From contig CBDDCQ010000002.1 of assembly GCA_965226285.1 (NCBI GenBank), positions 17,592 to 81,591 on the forward strand: a stretch of DNA of 64,000 nt. The letters run 5' to 3'. Position numbers and translations under genes: made by a program. How positions within the stretch are numbered: position 1 is the stretch's first letter; each line of letters starts with the position of its first letter. The notes under the pieces are model-generated. The model made no database searches, was not told the origin of the DNA, and worked only from the letters and a program-made list of their open reading frames with translations. Shown here piece after piece: positions 56,308-64,000 of this stretch. This DNA comes from CBDDCQ01 sp965226285 (GTDB lineage Bacteria; Bacteroidota; Bacteroidia; Flavobacteriales; Ichthyobacteriaceae).

Positions 56308-58651
56308 TTTTGTTTAATTTATCATTGAGTTCAGTTTCATCTTTTATAAGTACTCTTCTGGCTTTGCTACCTTCAAAAGGACCTATAATTCCTGCTGATT
56401 CTAATTGGTCAACTATTCTTCCAGCTCTATTGTATCCCAGTTTTAGTTTTCTCTGTAGCATAGAGGTAGAACCTTGTTGTGTAGTGACTACTATTCTTGC
56501 TGCTTCTTCAAATTTGGAATCTATATCATCTGAACTTAAATCATTTGCTTCACCTTCTTCGGATTCATATTCAGGGAGTAATAAAGCATTTGGGTATCCT
56601 CTTTGTGCTCCTATAAAATCTGTAATCTTCTCTACTTCTGGGGTATCTACAAAAGCGCATTGTATTCTTGTAATATCATTACCAGAGGTGTACAGCATAT
56701 CACCTTTTCCTATGAGTTGGTCAGCTCCTACAGTATCTAGTATGGTGCGTGAATCTATTTTAGAAGTTACTCTAAAGGCTATTCTAGCAGGGAAGTTAGC
56801 TTTGATGATACCCGTAATTACATTTACAGAAGGTCTTTGAGTAGCTACTATCAGATGTATACCTATAGCTCTGGCGAGTTGAGCTAGTCGAGCAATAGGT
56901 GTTTCTACTTCTTTACCTGCAGTCATTATGAGGTCTGCAAATTCATCTATTACCAATACAATATAAGGTAAGAATTTATGTCCATTTTCGGGGTTTAGTT
57001 TTCGGTTGATAAACTTATGGTTATATTCTTTAATGTTTCTTACCATAGCATCTTTGAGTAGTTCGTAGCGTTCATCCATTTCTATACATAAGGAGTTGAG
57101 CGTATGAATTACTTTGGTGGTATCTGTGATGATAGCATCTTCGCTGTGAGGTAGTTTAGCTAGGTAGTGTCTTTCTATCTTGTTGAATAGTGTCAGTTCT
57201 ACTTTTTTTGGATCTACTAGTACAAATTTGAGTTCTGCAGGATGTTTTTTGTAGAGTAGGGAGGTCAAAATAGCGTTTAACCCTACAGATTTACCTTGTC
57301 CTGTGGCACCTGCCATAAGTAAATGAGGCATCTTTACCAAATCTATGATTACGGTTTCATTGGATATATTTTTACCCAAAGCACAAGGTAAATCCATATC
57401 TATATTTTGGAATTTTTTAGATGTAATTACAGACCTTATAGATACTATAGTTGGTTTTCTATTGGGTACTTCGATACCTATAGTACCTTTACCCGGCATA
57501 GGTGCAATAATACGGATACCCAGGGCAGATAAACTCAGGGCAATATCATCTTCTAAGTTTTTAATTCTAGATATTTTTATTCCCGGAGCAGGTATAATCT
57601 CGTATAGTGTAACGGTAGATCCTATAGAAGCCACTATAGAAGATATTTCAATTTTGTAATTTTTCAATGTTTTCCTAATCCTATTTCTGTTTTCTTCTAG
57701 TTCCCTATCATTCCTAATGATACCCTCGTTTTTATATTCTCTCAGTAAGATCAGAGGTGGAAATTCATATTTGCTTAAATCTAATTTTGGGTCGTATTTA
57801 CCTTGTTTTTTCACAAGGTTTCCAGACACTTTATTTACAGTTTCTTCCTCTACAATTTCTTTTACTTCTAATGGATATTCTTCCTGTTCTTGTTGTTCTG
57901 TATTGTTATTATTTTGTTTATCTTGTGGTGGATTTTCTTTGAGTTGTTCTTTTATTGTAGGTATTTGGTTTAAATCTACTTCTAAAGGTTTATTATAGAT
58001 TTTCTCTATAGTATCTTCTTTTTTAGGAGTGATAGGTTCTGTCGGGAATGTTATATCTCTATCTAATTTATTTTTTTTGTTTTTTAGTTTAGATAAATAT
58101 TTAGAGGTATATGCCATAATTTTTTGAGGGGGGATTTGAAGTAAAAATACAATATAAAAGAATATACATAAAAATAGTAATATTCCTACGCCCATTTTTC
58201 CAAGTAAAACACTTAGGTAACTATTGAGTTCATATCCTAAAACCCCTGATAGAATAGGGTAATATCCTAAAGTAAAGGCAAATAGAACAGGTAGTATAAT
58301 ACAGTAGATATTAATGTTAATGAATAATTTTTTTATAGGAAAAATATAAGTTTTTGATATGAGTTTGAGACCTATTACACATAGAAAAAGTATAGGTAAT
58401 AGAGTACTTATACCAAAACTTTTATATACGAACAAATGCCCTACATAATTTCCTAATTTTCCAAATATATTGTTTACAGTTTTATTGCCATTGAATAAAT
58501 TATTTATCTTACTTTGGTCTGTTTGCCAGTGAAATATATAAGAGATACAGGATAAAAATAGGCATAAAGAAATGACTACTAATACCACTCCTATGGTAAT
58601 TTGGTTATTTCTATCTTTTAGTATATGTAGTATATGTTTTTTTTTACTCAT
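56300..58651 (-). CDS. ftsK: DNA translocase FtsK/SpoIIIE
   Basis: 783 aa. Four or five N-terminal membrane helices (to about residue 175), an acidic linker rich in Gln/Asn, then the ATPase motor: GATGQGKSVGLNAIL (Walker A, near residue 445), VLVIDEFADLIM (Walker B) and QRPSVNVITG. The C-terminal gamma winged helix (TSMLQRKLKLGYNRAGRI) reads the KOPS-type polarity sequence. It clears chromosome ends from the septum. Confidence 0.96.
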   Translation of the reverse strand: MSKKKHILHILKDRNNQITIGVVLVVISLCLFLSCISYIFHWQTDQSKINNLFNGNKTVNNIFGKLGNYVGHLFVYKSFGISTLLPILFLCVIGLKLISKTYIFPIKKLFININIYCIILPVLFAFTLGYYPILSGVLGYELNSYLSVLLGKMGVGILLFLCIFFYIVFLLQIPPQKIMAYTSKYLSKLKNKKNKLDRDITFPTEPITPKKEDTIEKIYNKPLEVDLNQIPTIKEQLKENPPQDKQNNNNTEQQEQEEYPLEVKEIVEEETVNKVSGNLVKKQGKYDPKLDLSKYEFPPLILLREYKNEGIIRNDRELEENRNRIRKTLKNYKIEISSIVASIGSTVTLYEIIPAPGIKISRIKNLEDDIALSLSALGIRIIAPMPGKGTIGIEVPNRKPTIVSIRSVITSKKFQNIDMDLPCALGKNISNETVIIDLVKMPHLLMAGATGQGKSVGLNAILTSLLYKKHPAELKFVLVDPKKVELTLFNKIERHYLAKLPHSEDAIITDTTKVIHTLNSLCIEMDERYELLKDAMVRNIKEYNHKFINRKLNPENGHKFLPYIVLVIDEFADLIMTAGKEVETPIARLAQLARAIGIHLIVATQRPSVNVITGIIKANFPARIAFRVTSKIDSRTILDTVGADQLIGKGDMLYTSGNDITRIQCAFVDTPEVEKITDFIGAQRGYPNALLLPEYESEEGEANDLSSDDIDSKFEEAARIVVTTQQGSTSMLQRKLKLGYNRAGRIVDQLESAGIIGPFEGSKARRVLIKDETELNDKLNKND

Positions 58652-58691
58652 TGATATTATATATAAGTTTTTTACTTTTAGGTATTTAAAG

Positions 58692-59924
58692 TTAATATTT
58701 CTTTTTTCCTACGAGTTCTGCTATATTTACAATTACTTCTACGGCTTTTTCCATAGATTCTACAGGTATGTATTCAAATCTACTATGAAAGTTATGCCCT
58801 CCTGCAAATATATTAGGACAGGGCAATCCCATAAAGGATAATTTTGCACCATCAGTACCTCCTCTTATAGCTTTTATATTTGGTGTAATATTTGCTTTTA
58901 TCATGGCATCTTTGGCGTAATCAATAATATGTTGATAAGGTTCTATTTTTTCTTTCATGTTATAGTATTGGTCTTTGATTTCAAGTGCAATATCTATGTT
59001 GTTTTTTTTGGCAAATGAGTTTACTAATTCTCGGATTCTATATTTCCTCTGTTCAAAAATATTTCTGTCATGGTCTCTTATGATGTATTTTAATTCTGTT
59101 TTATCTACACCTCCATTTACATTATATAAATGATAAAACCCTTCGTACCCTTGTGTTTTTTCAGGAACTTCCATTTTAGGTAATAGCGCAGCAAACCTAT
59201 TTGCACAAGTAATGGCATTTACCATTTTTCCTTTGGCGTATCCGGGATGTACTACTTTTCCTTGAAATGTAACTTTGGTAAAAGCAGCATTGAAGTTTTC
59301 ATATTGTAATTCACCTATTTCGCTACCATCCATAGTGTAAGCCCATTTGGCTCCAAATTTTTCTATATCAAATAAATCGGCTCCTTTTCCTACCTCTTCG
59401 TCTGGGGTAAAGCATATACGGATTTTACCATGCTTAATTTCAGGGTGACTAATTAAATATTCCATAGCAGATACAATTTCAGCAACACCAGCTTTATCGT
59501 CGGCACCTAGTAATGTAGTTCCATCGGTAGTAATGATAGTTTGTCCTTTATATTTTTTGATATGAGAAAAATATTCAGATGAAAGAAGAATATTTTTCTC
59601 TTTATTTAAAGTAATATCTTTACCATTGTAGTTTTCCCATATTAAAGGTTTTACATCTTTTCCGGTGAATTCTGGGGAAGTATCTATATGCGCCAAAAAT
59701 CCTATAGTAGGTATATTGGCATCGTCTATATTACTAGGCAAGGTTGCCATTACATAACAGTTTTCATCTAATATTACTTCTTGCATACCTATGTTTAAGA
59801 GTTCTTGTTCTAAATACTTTGCCATTTCAAACTGCCTTTGAGTACTAGGTATTTTATCTACTTCAAATGCCGATTCAGTATGAAAGCTTGCATATTTTAA
59901 AAATCTTTTTACAATGGGTTTCAT
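58692..59924 (-). CDS. pepT: Peptidase T (tripeptide aminopeptidase)
   Basis: 410 aa, M20 metallopeptidase. Zinc-site motifs LAHIDTSPEFTG, TTLLGADDKAGVAE, FTPDEEVGKGAD, DGSEIGELQYENFN and GHNFHSRFEYIPV are all present. It removes N-terminal residues from tripeptides in the cytoplasm. The NlpC gene ends 2 nt before it. Confidence 0.96.
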   Translation of the reverse strand: MKPIVKRFLKYASFHTESAFEVDKIPSTQRQFEMAKYLEQELLNIGMQEVILDENCYVMATLPSNIDDANIPTIGFLAHIDTSPEFTGKDVKPLIWENYNGKDITLNKEKNILLSSEYFSHIKKYKGQTIITTDGTTLLGADDKAGVAEIVSAMEYLISHPEIKHGKIRICFTPDEEVGKGADLFDIEKFGAKWAYTMDGSEIGELQYENFNAAFTKVTFQGKVVHPGYAKGKMVNAITCANRFAALLPKMEVPEKTQGYEGFYHLYNVNGGVDKTELKYIIRDHDRNIFEQRKYRIRELVNSFAKKNNIDIALEIKDQYYNMKEKIEPYQHIIDYAKDAMIKANITPNIKAIRGGTDGAKLSFMGLPCPNIFAGGHNFHSRFEYIPVESMEKAVEVIVNIAELVGKKKY

Positions 59925-59926
59925 TT

Positions 59927-60703
59927 TTACGCAATGTGAGTTTTAATTACTCTCAATTTGTGAGAGTGTATTCCAGTTTTAGAGTTATATATGCCTATGT
60001 GATCTATGTAATCTACTCTTACTTTTCCACAGGCGTGTATAATCTTATAATTTTCTAATATAATACCTACATGAATAATATTACCTTGTTCATCATCAAA
60101 AAATGCTAAATCCCCTGCCTTGGTTTCTTCTATAAAATTTAAGGTATGTCCTTGCGTTACTTGCTGATAGGCATCTCTGTAAAGGTGTATACCATTGAGT
60201 TTATATACTATTTGTGTAAGTCCAGAACAATCTATACCCAAATGTGTTTTTCCTCCCCATAGGTAGGGAGTATTAATATAAGCCATAGCAGTATGTATGA
60301 TGTTCTTTTTTAGATCTTTAGATGGGTGAGAAGTTCCCTCAAATTTGAAATTTTGATGGTTGATGTTAAACTCATTGTTTAAGAAATTGGGTAGGGTACT
60401 ACCCATCGGGAGTATAATACTATCTTGATTTTTTTCATTTATGGCTATGGATAATACATCGTGGTTCAAGTGGGTATTACAGTTTGTTAAATCATTGTAT
60501 TGTTCTTTAGTTATCTTTTCAAATTGTTTATTGCTTATCCACCCCTCGTAGTTGTCATAGTGCAGTTTTATCTTACTCCATTGTTTATTTTGAGATATAA
60601 TTTTAAAGTGCTCGCCAAATAGTACCTGAGATACCATCTCACTTTTATCGCAAGATTCCGTTCTCAATGGAATAACTCCCAAGTTACAAATTCCATGACC
60701 CAT
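59927..60703 (-). CDS. NlpC/P60 (C40) peptidase with an SH3-like domain
   Basis: 258 aa, no signal peptide. An N-terminal bacterial SH3 region (IPLRTESCDKSEMVSQVLFG) is followed by the C40 catalytic domain: IDCSGLTQIVY (Cys), IHVGIIL (His), HACGKVRV. Such enzymes cut gamma-D-Glu-diaminopimelate bonds of peptidoglycan fragments; lack of a leader suggests muropeptide recycling in the cytoplasm. Confidence 0.9.
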   Translation of the reverse strand: MGHGICNLGVIPLRTESCDKSEMVSQVLFGEHFKIISQNKQWSKIKLHYDNYEGWISNKQFEKITKEQYNDLTNCNTHLNHDVLSIAINEKNQDSIILPMGSTLPNFLNNEFNINHQNFKFEGTSHPSKDLKKNIIHTAMAYINTPYLWGGKTHLGIDCSGLTQIVYKLNGIHLYRDAYQQVTQGHTLNFIEETKAGDLAFFDDEQGNIIHVGIILENYKIIHACGKVRVDYIDHIGIYNSKTGIHSHKLRVIKTHIA

Positions 60704-60709
60704 AATATT

Positions 60710-61009
60710 TTAGTCTTCTTCTATTATAAATACTTCTTCATTTTCCTTTTTCATCAATAATTTTTCTCGGGCATATTTTTCTATATAATACATATCTGTA
60801 TTCATTTGTTTCAAAGCTATTTTAGTTTTGGAAAGTCTTTGGGTATAGTATGCCTTAGCTTGTTCTAACTCATTAATTTCTTCATTTAATTCATTATGTA
60901 TAAGCAAAGAACCATTATCAAAGAATAGCATCCATATTAAAAAAGCAATAAAGACCCAAACCTTTGTACTTTTTAATACTACTTGAAGGGTATTTTTTTT
61001 ACTTATCAT
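60710..61009 (-). CDS. Septum formation protein FtsB/DivIC
   Basis: 99 aa: a short N-terminal tail, one membrane helix (VWVFIAFLIWMLFF), a coiled coil (ELNEEINELEQAKAYYTQRL), and the AREKLLMKKENEEVF ending typical of DivIC/FtsB. It is part of the divisome with FtsL and FtsQ. It heads the minus-strand group that includes NlpC and pepT. Confidence 0.9.
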   Translation of the reverse strand: MISKKNTLQVVLKSTKVWVFIAFLIWMLFFDNGSLLIHNELNEEINELEQAKAYYTQRLSKTKIALKQMNTDMYYIEKYAREKLLMKKENEEVFIIEED

Positions 61010-61481
61010 TATAATACTATCATATAATTAAATATATAATTTTACTCTGTCTTAAACTGTAATTAATACTTTATAGTTTTAATAAAAACTACAAAATTAA
61101 TACTTTATATTTAATTATATGATGAATATATTATAATTATTGTAAGCATACAAGTAAATAAAAAATTAAGACTATTGTAAAGTCTTACGATTTAGTTTTG
61201 TTAATTTTTTAGATCTATTCTGGAATTAAAAATTATAATTTTTTGAAAGTTTTGTCAATCAATAATTTTAATTTATTGACTTTTTTTCTATTTGATATGA
61301 CAATTAGATACAAATATCTTAGGGATTCTTAAGTTAATGCTTTTTCTCTGTTCGTTTTTTACTCCTAATTTTGTCTTTTTTAATTATGAAAAAATTTTTA
61401 TATTTGCATTATAAATTGGTTGAGAAAAAATCCCCTTAACTTGTCTTTGAACTATAAAAATTTACCTTTTAAAAATAAACT
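61010..61481 (+). other. AT-rich divergent intergenic region
   Basis: 472 nt with no gene. It should carry the promoter of the FtsB-NlpC-pepT unit (leftward) and of the RM locus (rightward; TATATTTG at 61399-61406). Runs such as ATTAATACTTTATA are repeated but no clear operator was found. Confidence 0.6.
61399..61406 (+). promoter_or_regulatory. -7 element for the right-hand RM locus
   Basis: TATATTTG matches TAnnTTTG, 75 nt before the methyltransferase ATG. A TTTTG lies about 25 nt upstream, a little far for a -33 box. Confidence 0.45.
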
Positions 61482-62735
61482 ATGCGTTCAAAACTTTTGT
61501 GTGCAGGTACCGTTTATAAAAGTGATCTTTTAGCCATCAAAAATCATTTTGATTCTTTGGATAAAAATCCCGATCATTTTGTCAATTCAAATGATATATG
61601 CACACCTATAGACTGCGTTATGGAAATGGTGGATAAAATCCCATCTGATTTTTTTAATAAGAAAGATTTAAAAATCCTAGATGCTTGTTGTGGCAATGGC
61701 AATTTTCATGGCTATTTAAGTCAAAAAACCACTTTAAAAAATCTATTTTTTAATGATATAAACCAGCAAAGACTAGCTAATGTTACTAGTTTTTTTGGTA
61801 AAGACATCAATATTACTTCAATTAATTTTTTAAAAATGGATGAGGCTATTAAGTATGATTTAGTGGTAGCTAATCCTCCTTATGCTAAAATTGTTGATGG
61901 AAAAAGAGTCTCTAAAAATCATAATATGTCTAGAGACTTTATTAGAAAAGCATTAACGCTTACAAAAAAAGAAGGCTTTATTTTATTCATTGTTCCTAAT
62001 AATTGGATGAGTTTTTCCGATAGAAATGATCTGCCTCGTTTACTTTCTAAATACCAATTTATACATATAGATGTGGGTGGAGCTAAAAGATATTTTCCCA
62101 CAGTAGGTTCTTCTTTTTCTTGGTTTTTATTAAAGAAAAGTGAAAACAAAGAAAAATTTACTTTCGAGAATCATTATTTTATAAAAAGTAAGGAAAAGGT
62201 TATTTTAAAAAAAGGGGCATCTTTCATTCCTTTGTTTTACAATGATGTGGTAAAAACAATTCTGGAAAAAGTGATATATACTAAAGAAAAAAAATATAAT
62301 ATAGAGACCAGTAGTCATTTACACAATTACACAAAAAAAGATTTTTTGTCAGATGAAAAATCAGAATTATTTCGGTTTAAGATCATTCATACGCCTACCA
62401 AAACAAGATGGTCTAAGATAGCTCATAAATACCAAGACGGATATAAAGTTTTTATTTCACTAACTAATAAGTACAAAACATTTATTGATGATTGTGGTAT
62501 GACCCAGAGCATCGCTTTTGTAAGATGTAAAAACCTTGAAGAAGCAATAAAGGTAAAAAAAGAATTAGACAGTGAAGTTTTTAAGTTTATCGTAAATATA
62601 ACGAGATATGGAAATTTTAACAATATAAGAGTGTTACAATCGTTATCAAAACGGGACACTTTTAAATTGACAGATAAAGAAAACGAAATGGTTACTACTT
62701 TTAATAAGACTTATAATGGCAAAGAAAAAAAATAA
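61482..62735 (+). CDS. N6-adenine DNA methyltransferase, gamma class (Eco57I-like)
   Basis: 417 aa. ILDACCGNGNFHGYL (SAM site, near residue 68) then VVANPPYAKIVDG (catalytic NPPY, near residue 130), and FIVPNNWMSF, which is typical of gamma-class enzymes. A C-terminal target-recognition region follows. It overlaps the next gene by 20 nt. This heads an RM locus whose nucleases follow. Confidence 0.9.
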   Translation: MRSKLLCAGTVYKSDLLAIKNHFDSLDKNPDHFVNSNDICTPIDCVMEMVDKIPSDFFNKKDLKILDACCGNGNFHGYLSQKTTLKNLFFNDINQQRLANVTSFFGKDINITSINFLKMDEAIKYDLVVANPPYAKIVDGKRVSKNHNMSRDFIRKALTLTKKEGFILFIVPNNWMSFSDRNDLPRLLSKYQFIHIDVGGAKRYFPTVGSSFSWFLLKKSENKEKFTFENHYFIKSKEKVILKKGASFIPLFYNDVVKTILEKVIYTKEKKYNIETSSHLHNYTKKDFLSDEKSELFRFKIIHTPTKTRWSKIAHKYQDGYKVFISLTNKYKTFIDDCGMTQSIAFVRCKNLEEAIKVKKELDSEVFKFIVNITRYGNFNNIRVLQSLSKRDTFKLTDKENEMVTTFNKTYNGKEKK

Positions 62736-63231
62736 AAATATTACTCCGCTAACGCATCAAGATTTGGTTAATGAAATAGCTTACTCTGATTTTGAATACA
62801 AATCCTATTTTTTGCATTTGTGTAATTTGATACCCAACAAAGATGCAGAAAAATTAGAAATAGAAACTATTGACTCTGATTTCATTGATAAAAAAGGCTG
62901 TGTATATGTTTTTGTTATAGAAGGTAAAATTTTAAAAATTGGACAGACCATCACAAATATAAAAGAGAGGGTTCAATCTTATAATTGTGGTAAAGTAGAA
63001 TATAGAATTAGTGGTACTAATTCACCTACTAACTATTTTATATTACAAAGTATTTTAAAAATAAATAAAAAAGTAACTGTGTATGCTTTTTTCCCCGAAG
63101 AGCCTAAATTTACCTTATTTGGTGAGGAATACCAAGACAGTTATCCTCCTGTAAAAGTAGCAGAAAATAAAATCATCAAAGATTTTATTACCAAACACCA
63201 TAAAAAACCCATAGGATGTACACAAACATAA
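62716..63231 (+). CDS. GIY-YIG family restriction nuclease
   Basis: 171 aa. CVYVFVIEGKILKIGQT (the GIY...YIG equivalent strand pair), NIKERVQSYNCG (Arg), VAENKIIKDF (metal Glu) and a C-terminal KPIGCTQT. This is the layout of small GIY-YIG restriction enzymes such as the Hpy188I/Eco29kI group, though I cannot place it in one subfamily. Coupled to the methyltransferase by a 20-nt overlap. No frameshift seen, unlike the other nucleases in the window. Confidence 0.78.
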   Translation: MAKKKNKNITPLTHQDLVNEIAYSDFEYKSYFLHLCNLIPNKDAEKLEIETIDSDFIDKKGCVYVFVIEGKILKIGQTITNIKERVQSYNCGKVEYRISGTNSPTNYFILQSILKINKKVTVYAFFPEEPKFTLFGEEYQDSYPPVKVAENKIIKDFITKHHKKPIGCTQT

Positions 63232-63273
63232 CAACATATATTGCGATATTTCGCTTACGTAAAATAAATATTT

Positions 63274-64000
63274 ATGCTAAAAACCCGTAAAGAAAAATAT
63301 AATACCGTTATTCAAAAAAACACTTTTTATTTTAACAATCCTCTATTCCAAGAAGAGTATGACGGTTATATTAATTCTTTAACAGAAACCCTTTTATTAT
63401 TAAAATCCCAAATTGAAAATAGCGGATTAAGAAAGGATATTTTTGTAAAATTATTATATGAAAATAAAAACGGATTACGTGCATTGTTAGCTTTAACAGG
63501 TTTTACAAATGAAAATTTAAAAAGATTAATTACCATTATTCGCATTGTACAAGACAACACTGTAGAAAAGTTGCTTTTTGTCTCTAAATGGAATGTAAAA
63601 GAAAAAGGAGAGATAAAAGAATGGGGAGACAATAAAATAATTAAACTTATACAATTAAATTTGTATTTTCGTAAAGGTATTGTTAACTTATTTTTTGAGG
63701 GGGCAACCCTACCTTTTTTTGTGAAGACACTTCCTCTTTTTGAACTGAAAAAACTAAGTATTTCTAAATTAAAATTTGAACCAACAGCATTAATTGATAC
63801 CATTGTACGGTATAAAGAAAAGGGTAGCTACTCGGGCAAATATGAAAATAATCCGGAGTATCTTATTGCTAATGTATTAGATAAATATAAAATTTCTTTT
63901 GAAAAAGGAGATTTGACGACACTTTTATCAAAAGAACAAATAGAAAAACGAACAATGGATTTTATCATTCCCAATAAAAAAAATCCAAAAATAATTATTG
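63274..64000 (+). CDS. Probable second restriction nuclease (5' part, runs off the window)
   Basis: Open from ATG 63274 to the window end (242 codons). MLKTRKEKYNTVIQKNTFYF at the start; helical body; near the edge RTMDFIIPNKKNPKIII, which looks like the Asp strand of a PD-(D/E)xK restriction enzyme (such a line is usually followed by E-x-x). Family not certain. Together with the MTase and the GIY-YIG gene it would make a three-gene RM locus. Confidence 0.6.
   Translation, partial: MLKTRKEKYNTVIQKNTFYFNNPLFQEEYDGYINSLTETLLLLKSQIENSGLRKDIFVKLLYENKNGLRALLALTGFTNENLKRLITIIRIVQDNTVEKLLFVSKWNVKEKGEIKEWGDNKIIKLIQLNLYFRKGIVNLFFEGATLPFFVKTLPLFELKKLSISKLKFEPTALIDTIVRYKEKGSYSGKYENNPEYLIANVLDKYKISFEKGDLTTLLSKEQIEKRTMDFIIPNKKNPKIII

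Noticed and set aside
57800..57998. 93-aa and 61-aa plus-strand frames opposite ftsK
   Set aside because: Both are antisense shadows of the FtsK linker, with low-complexity Cys/Ser/Leu content.
63366..63803. 145-aa minus-strand frame near the window end
   Set aside because: It is antisense to a longer plus-strand gene (from 63274, open to the window edge) with better codon use.

Overview
The window comes from an AT-rich Bacteroidota genome, most likely a flavobacterium. The evidence is the promoter style (TTTG ... TAnnTTTG, A-rich leaders, few Shine-Dalgarno sites), the tmRNA tag GENNYALAA, a SecA of Bacteroidetes layout, DUF5723 barrels, a DUF2795 protein and a BspA-type lipoprotein. A small-genome, host-associated flavobacterium would fit, but I cannot name the species from sequence alone. 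No integrase, transposase or CRISPR array was seen.

Layout. 1-5.4 kb: class Ia ribonucleotide reductase (nrdA 3' part, nrdB), a small thioredoxin and a large secreted lamin-tail/Ig-like protein. 5.5-5.9 kb: tmRNA. 6.1-8.9 kb: cytochrome oxidase coxB-coxA with a clear promoter and terminator. 9.2-11.3 kb: a GH97 glycosidase on the minus strand. 11.4-23.4 kb: tryptophan genes trpD-trpC and trpF-trpB-trpA, split by a 7.3-kb foreign block. That block holds a decayed type IIG restriction-modification (RM) gene, a HipA-type kinase with a separate HipA N-terminal-domain gene between 72-nt direct repeats, and a TcmP/three-Cys-motif gene pair. 23.4-30.2 kb: a lipoprotein, two tandem copies of a DUF5723 barrel gene made by a local duplication that left gene fragments, and a 2-oxoacid dehydrogenase E2 gene. 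30.4-41.0 kb: ordinary housekeeping genes (DUF2795, secA with a frameshift, a KAS III enzyme, two DUF368 lipid-carrier flippases, aroE, rnpA, an S41 protease, mltG).

41.0-50.1 kb is a defence island between mltG and tRNA-Ser, bounded by a 49-nt direct repeat. It holds one beta-class RM pair and two sets of paired alpha-class (D12/FokI-like) methyltransferases, one carrying an N-terminal XRE regulator domain. Each of the two restriction nucleases in it is broken by a single-base shift in an A-run, while all five methyltransferases are open. 50.4-52.5 kb: a BspA-like lipoprotein between tRNA-Ser and tRNA-Met. 52.7-61.0 kb: a minus-strand cell-envelope and division block (ribB, dgkA, lptF/G, lolA, ftsK, pepT, NlpC/P60, ftsB/divIC). 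61.5-64 kb: a further RM locus with a gamma-class methyltransferase, a GIY-YIG nuclease and the start of a likely second nuclease that runs off the window.

The main theme is an ordinary flavobacterial chromosome studded with RM loci. At least three restriction activities look freshly inactivated while methyltransferases stay intact. One locus sits inside an amino-acid operon and carries a kinase module with the features of a mobile or excisable cassette.
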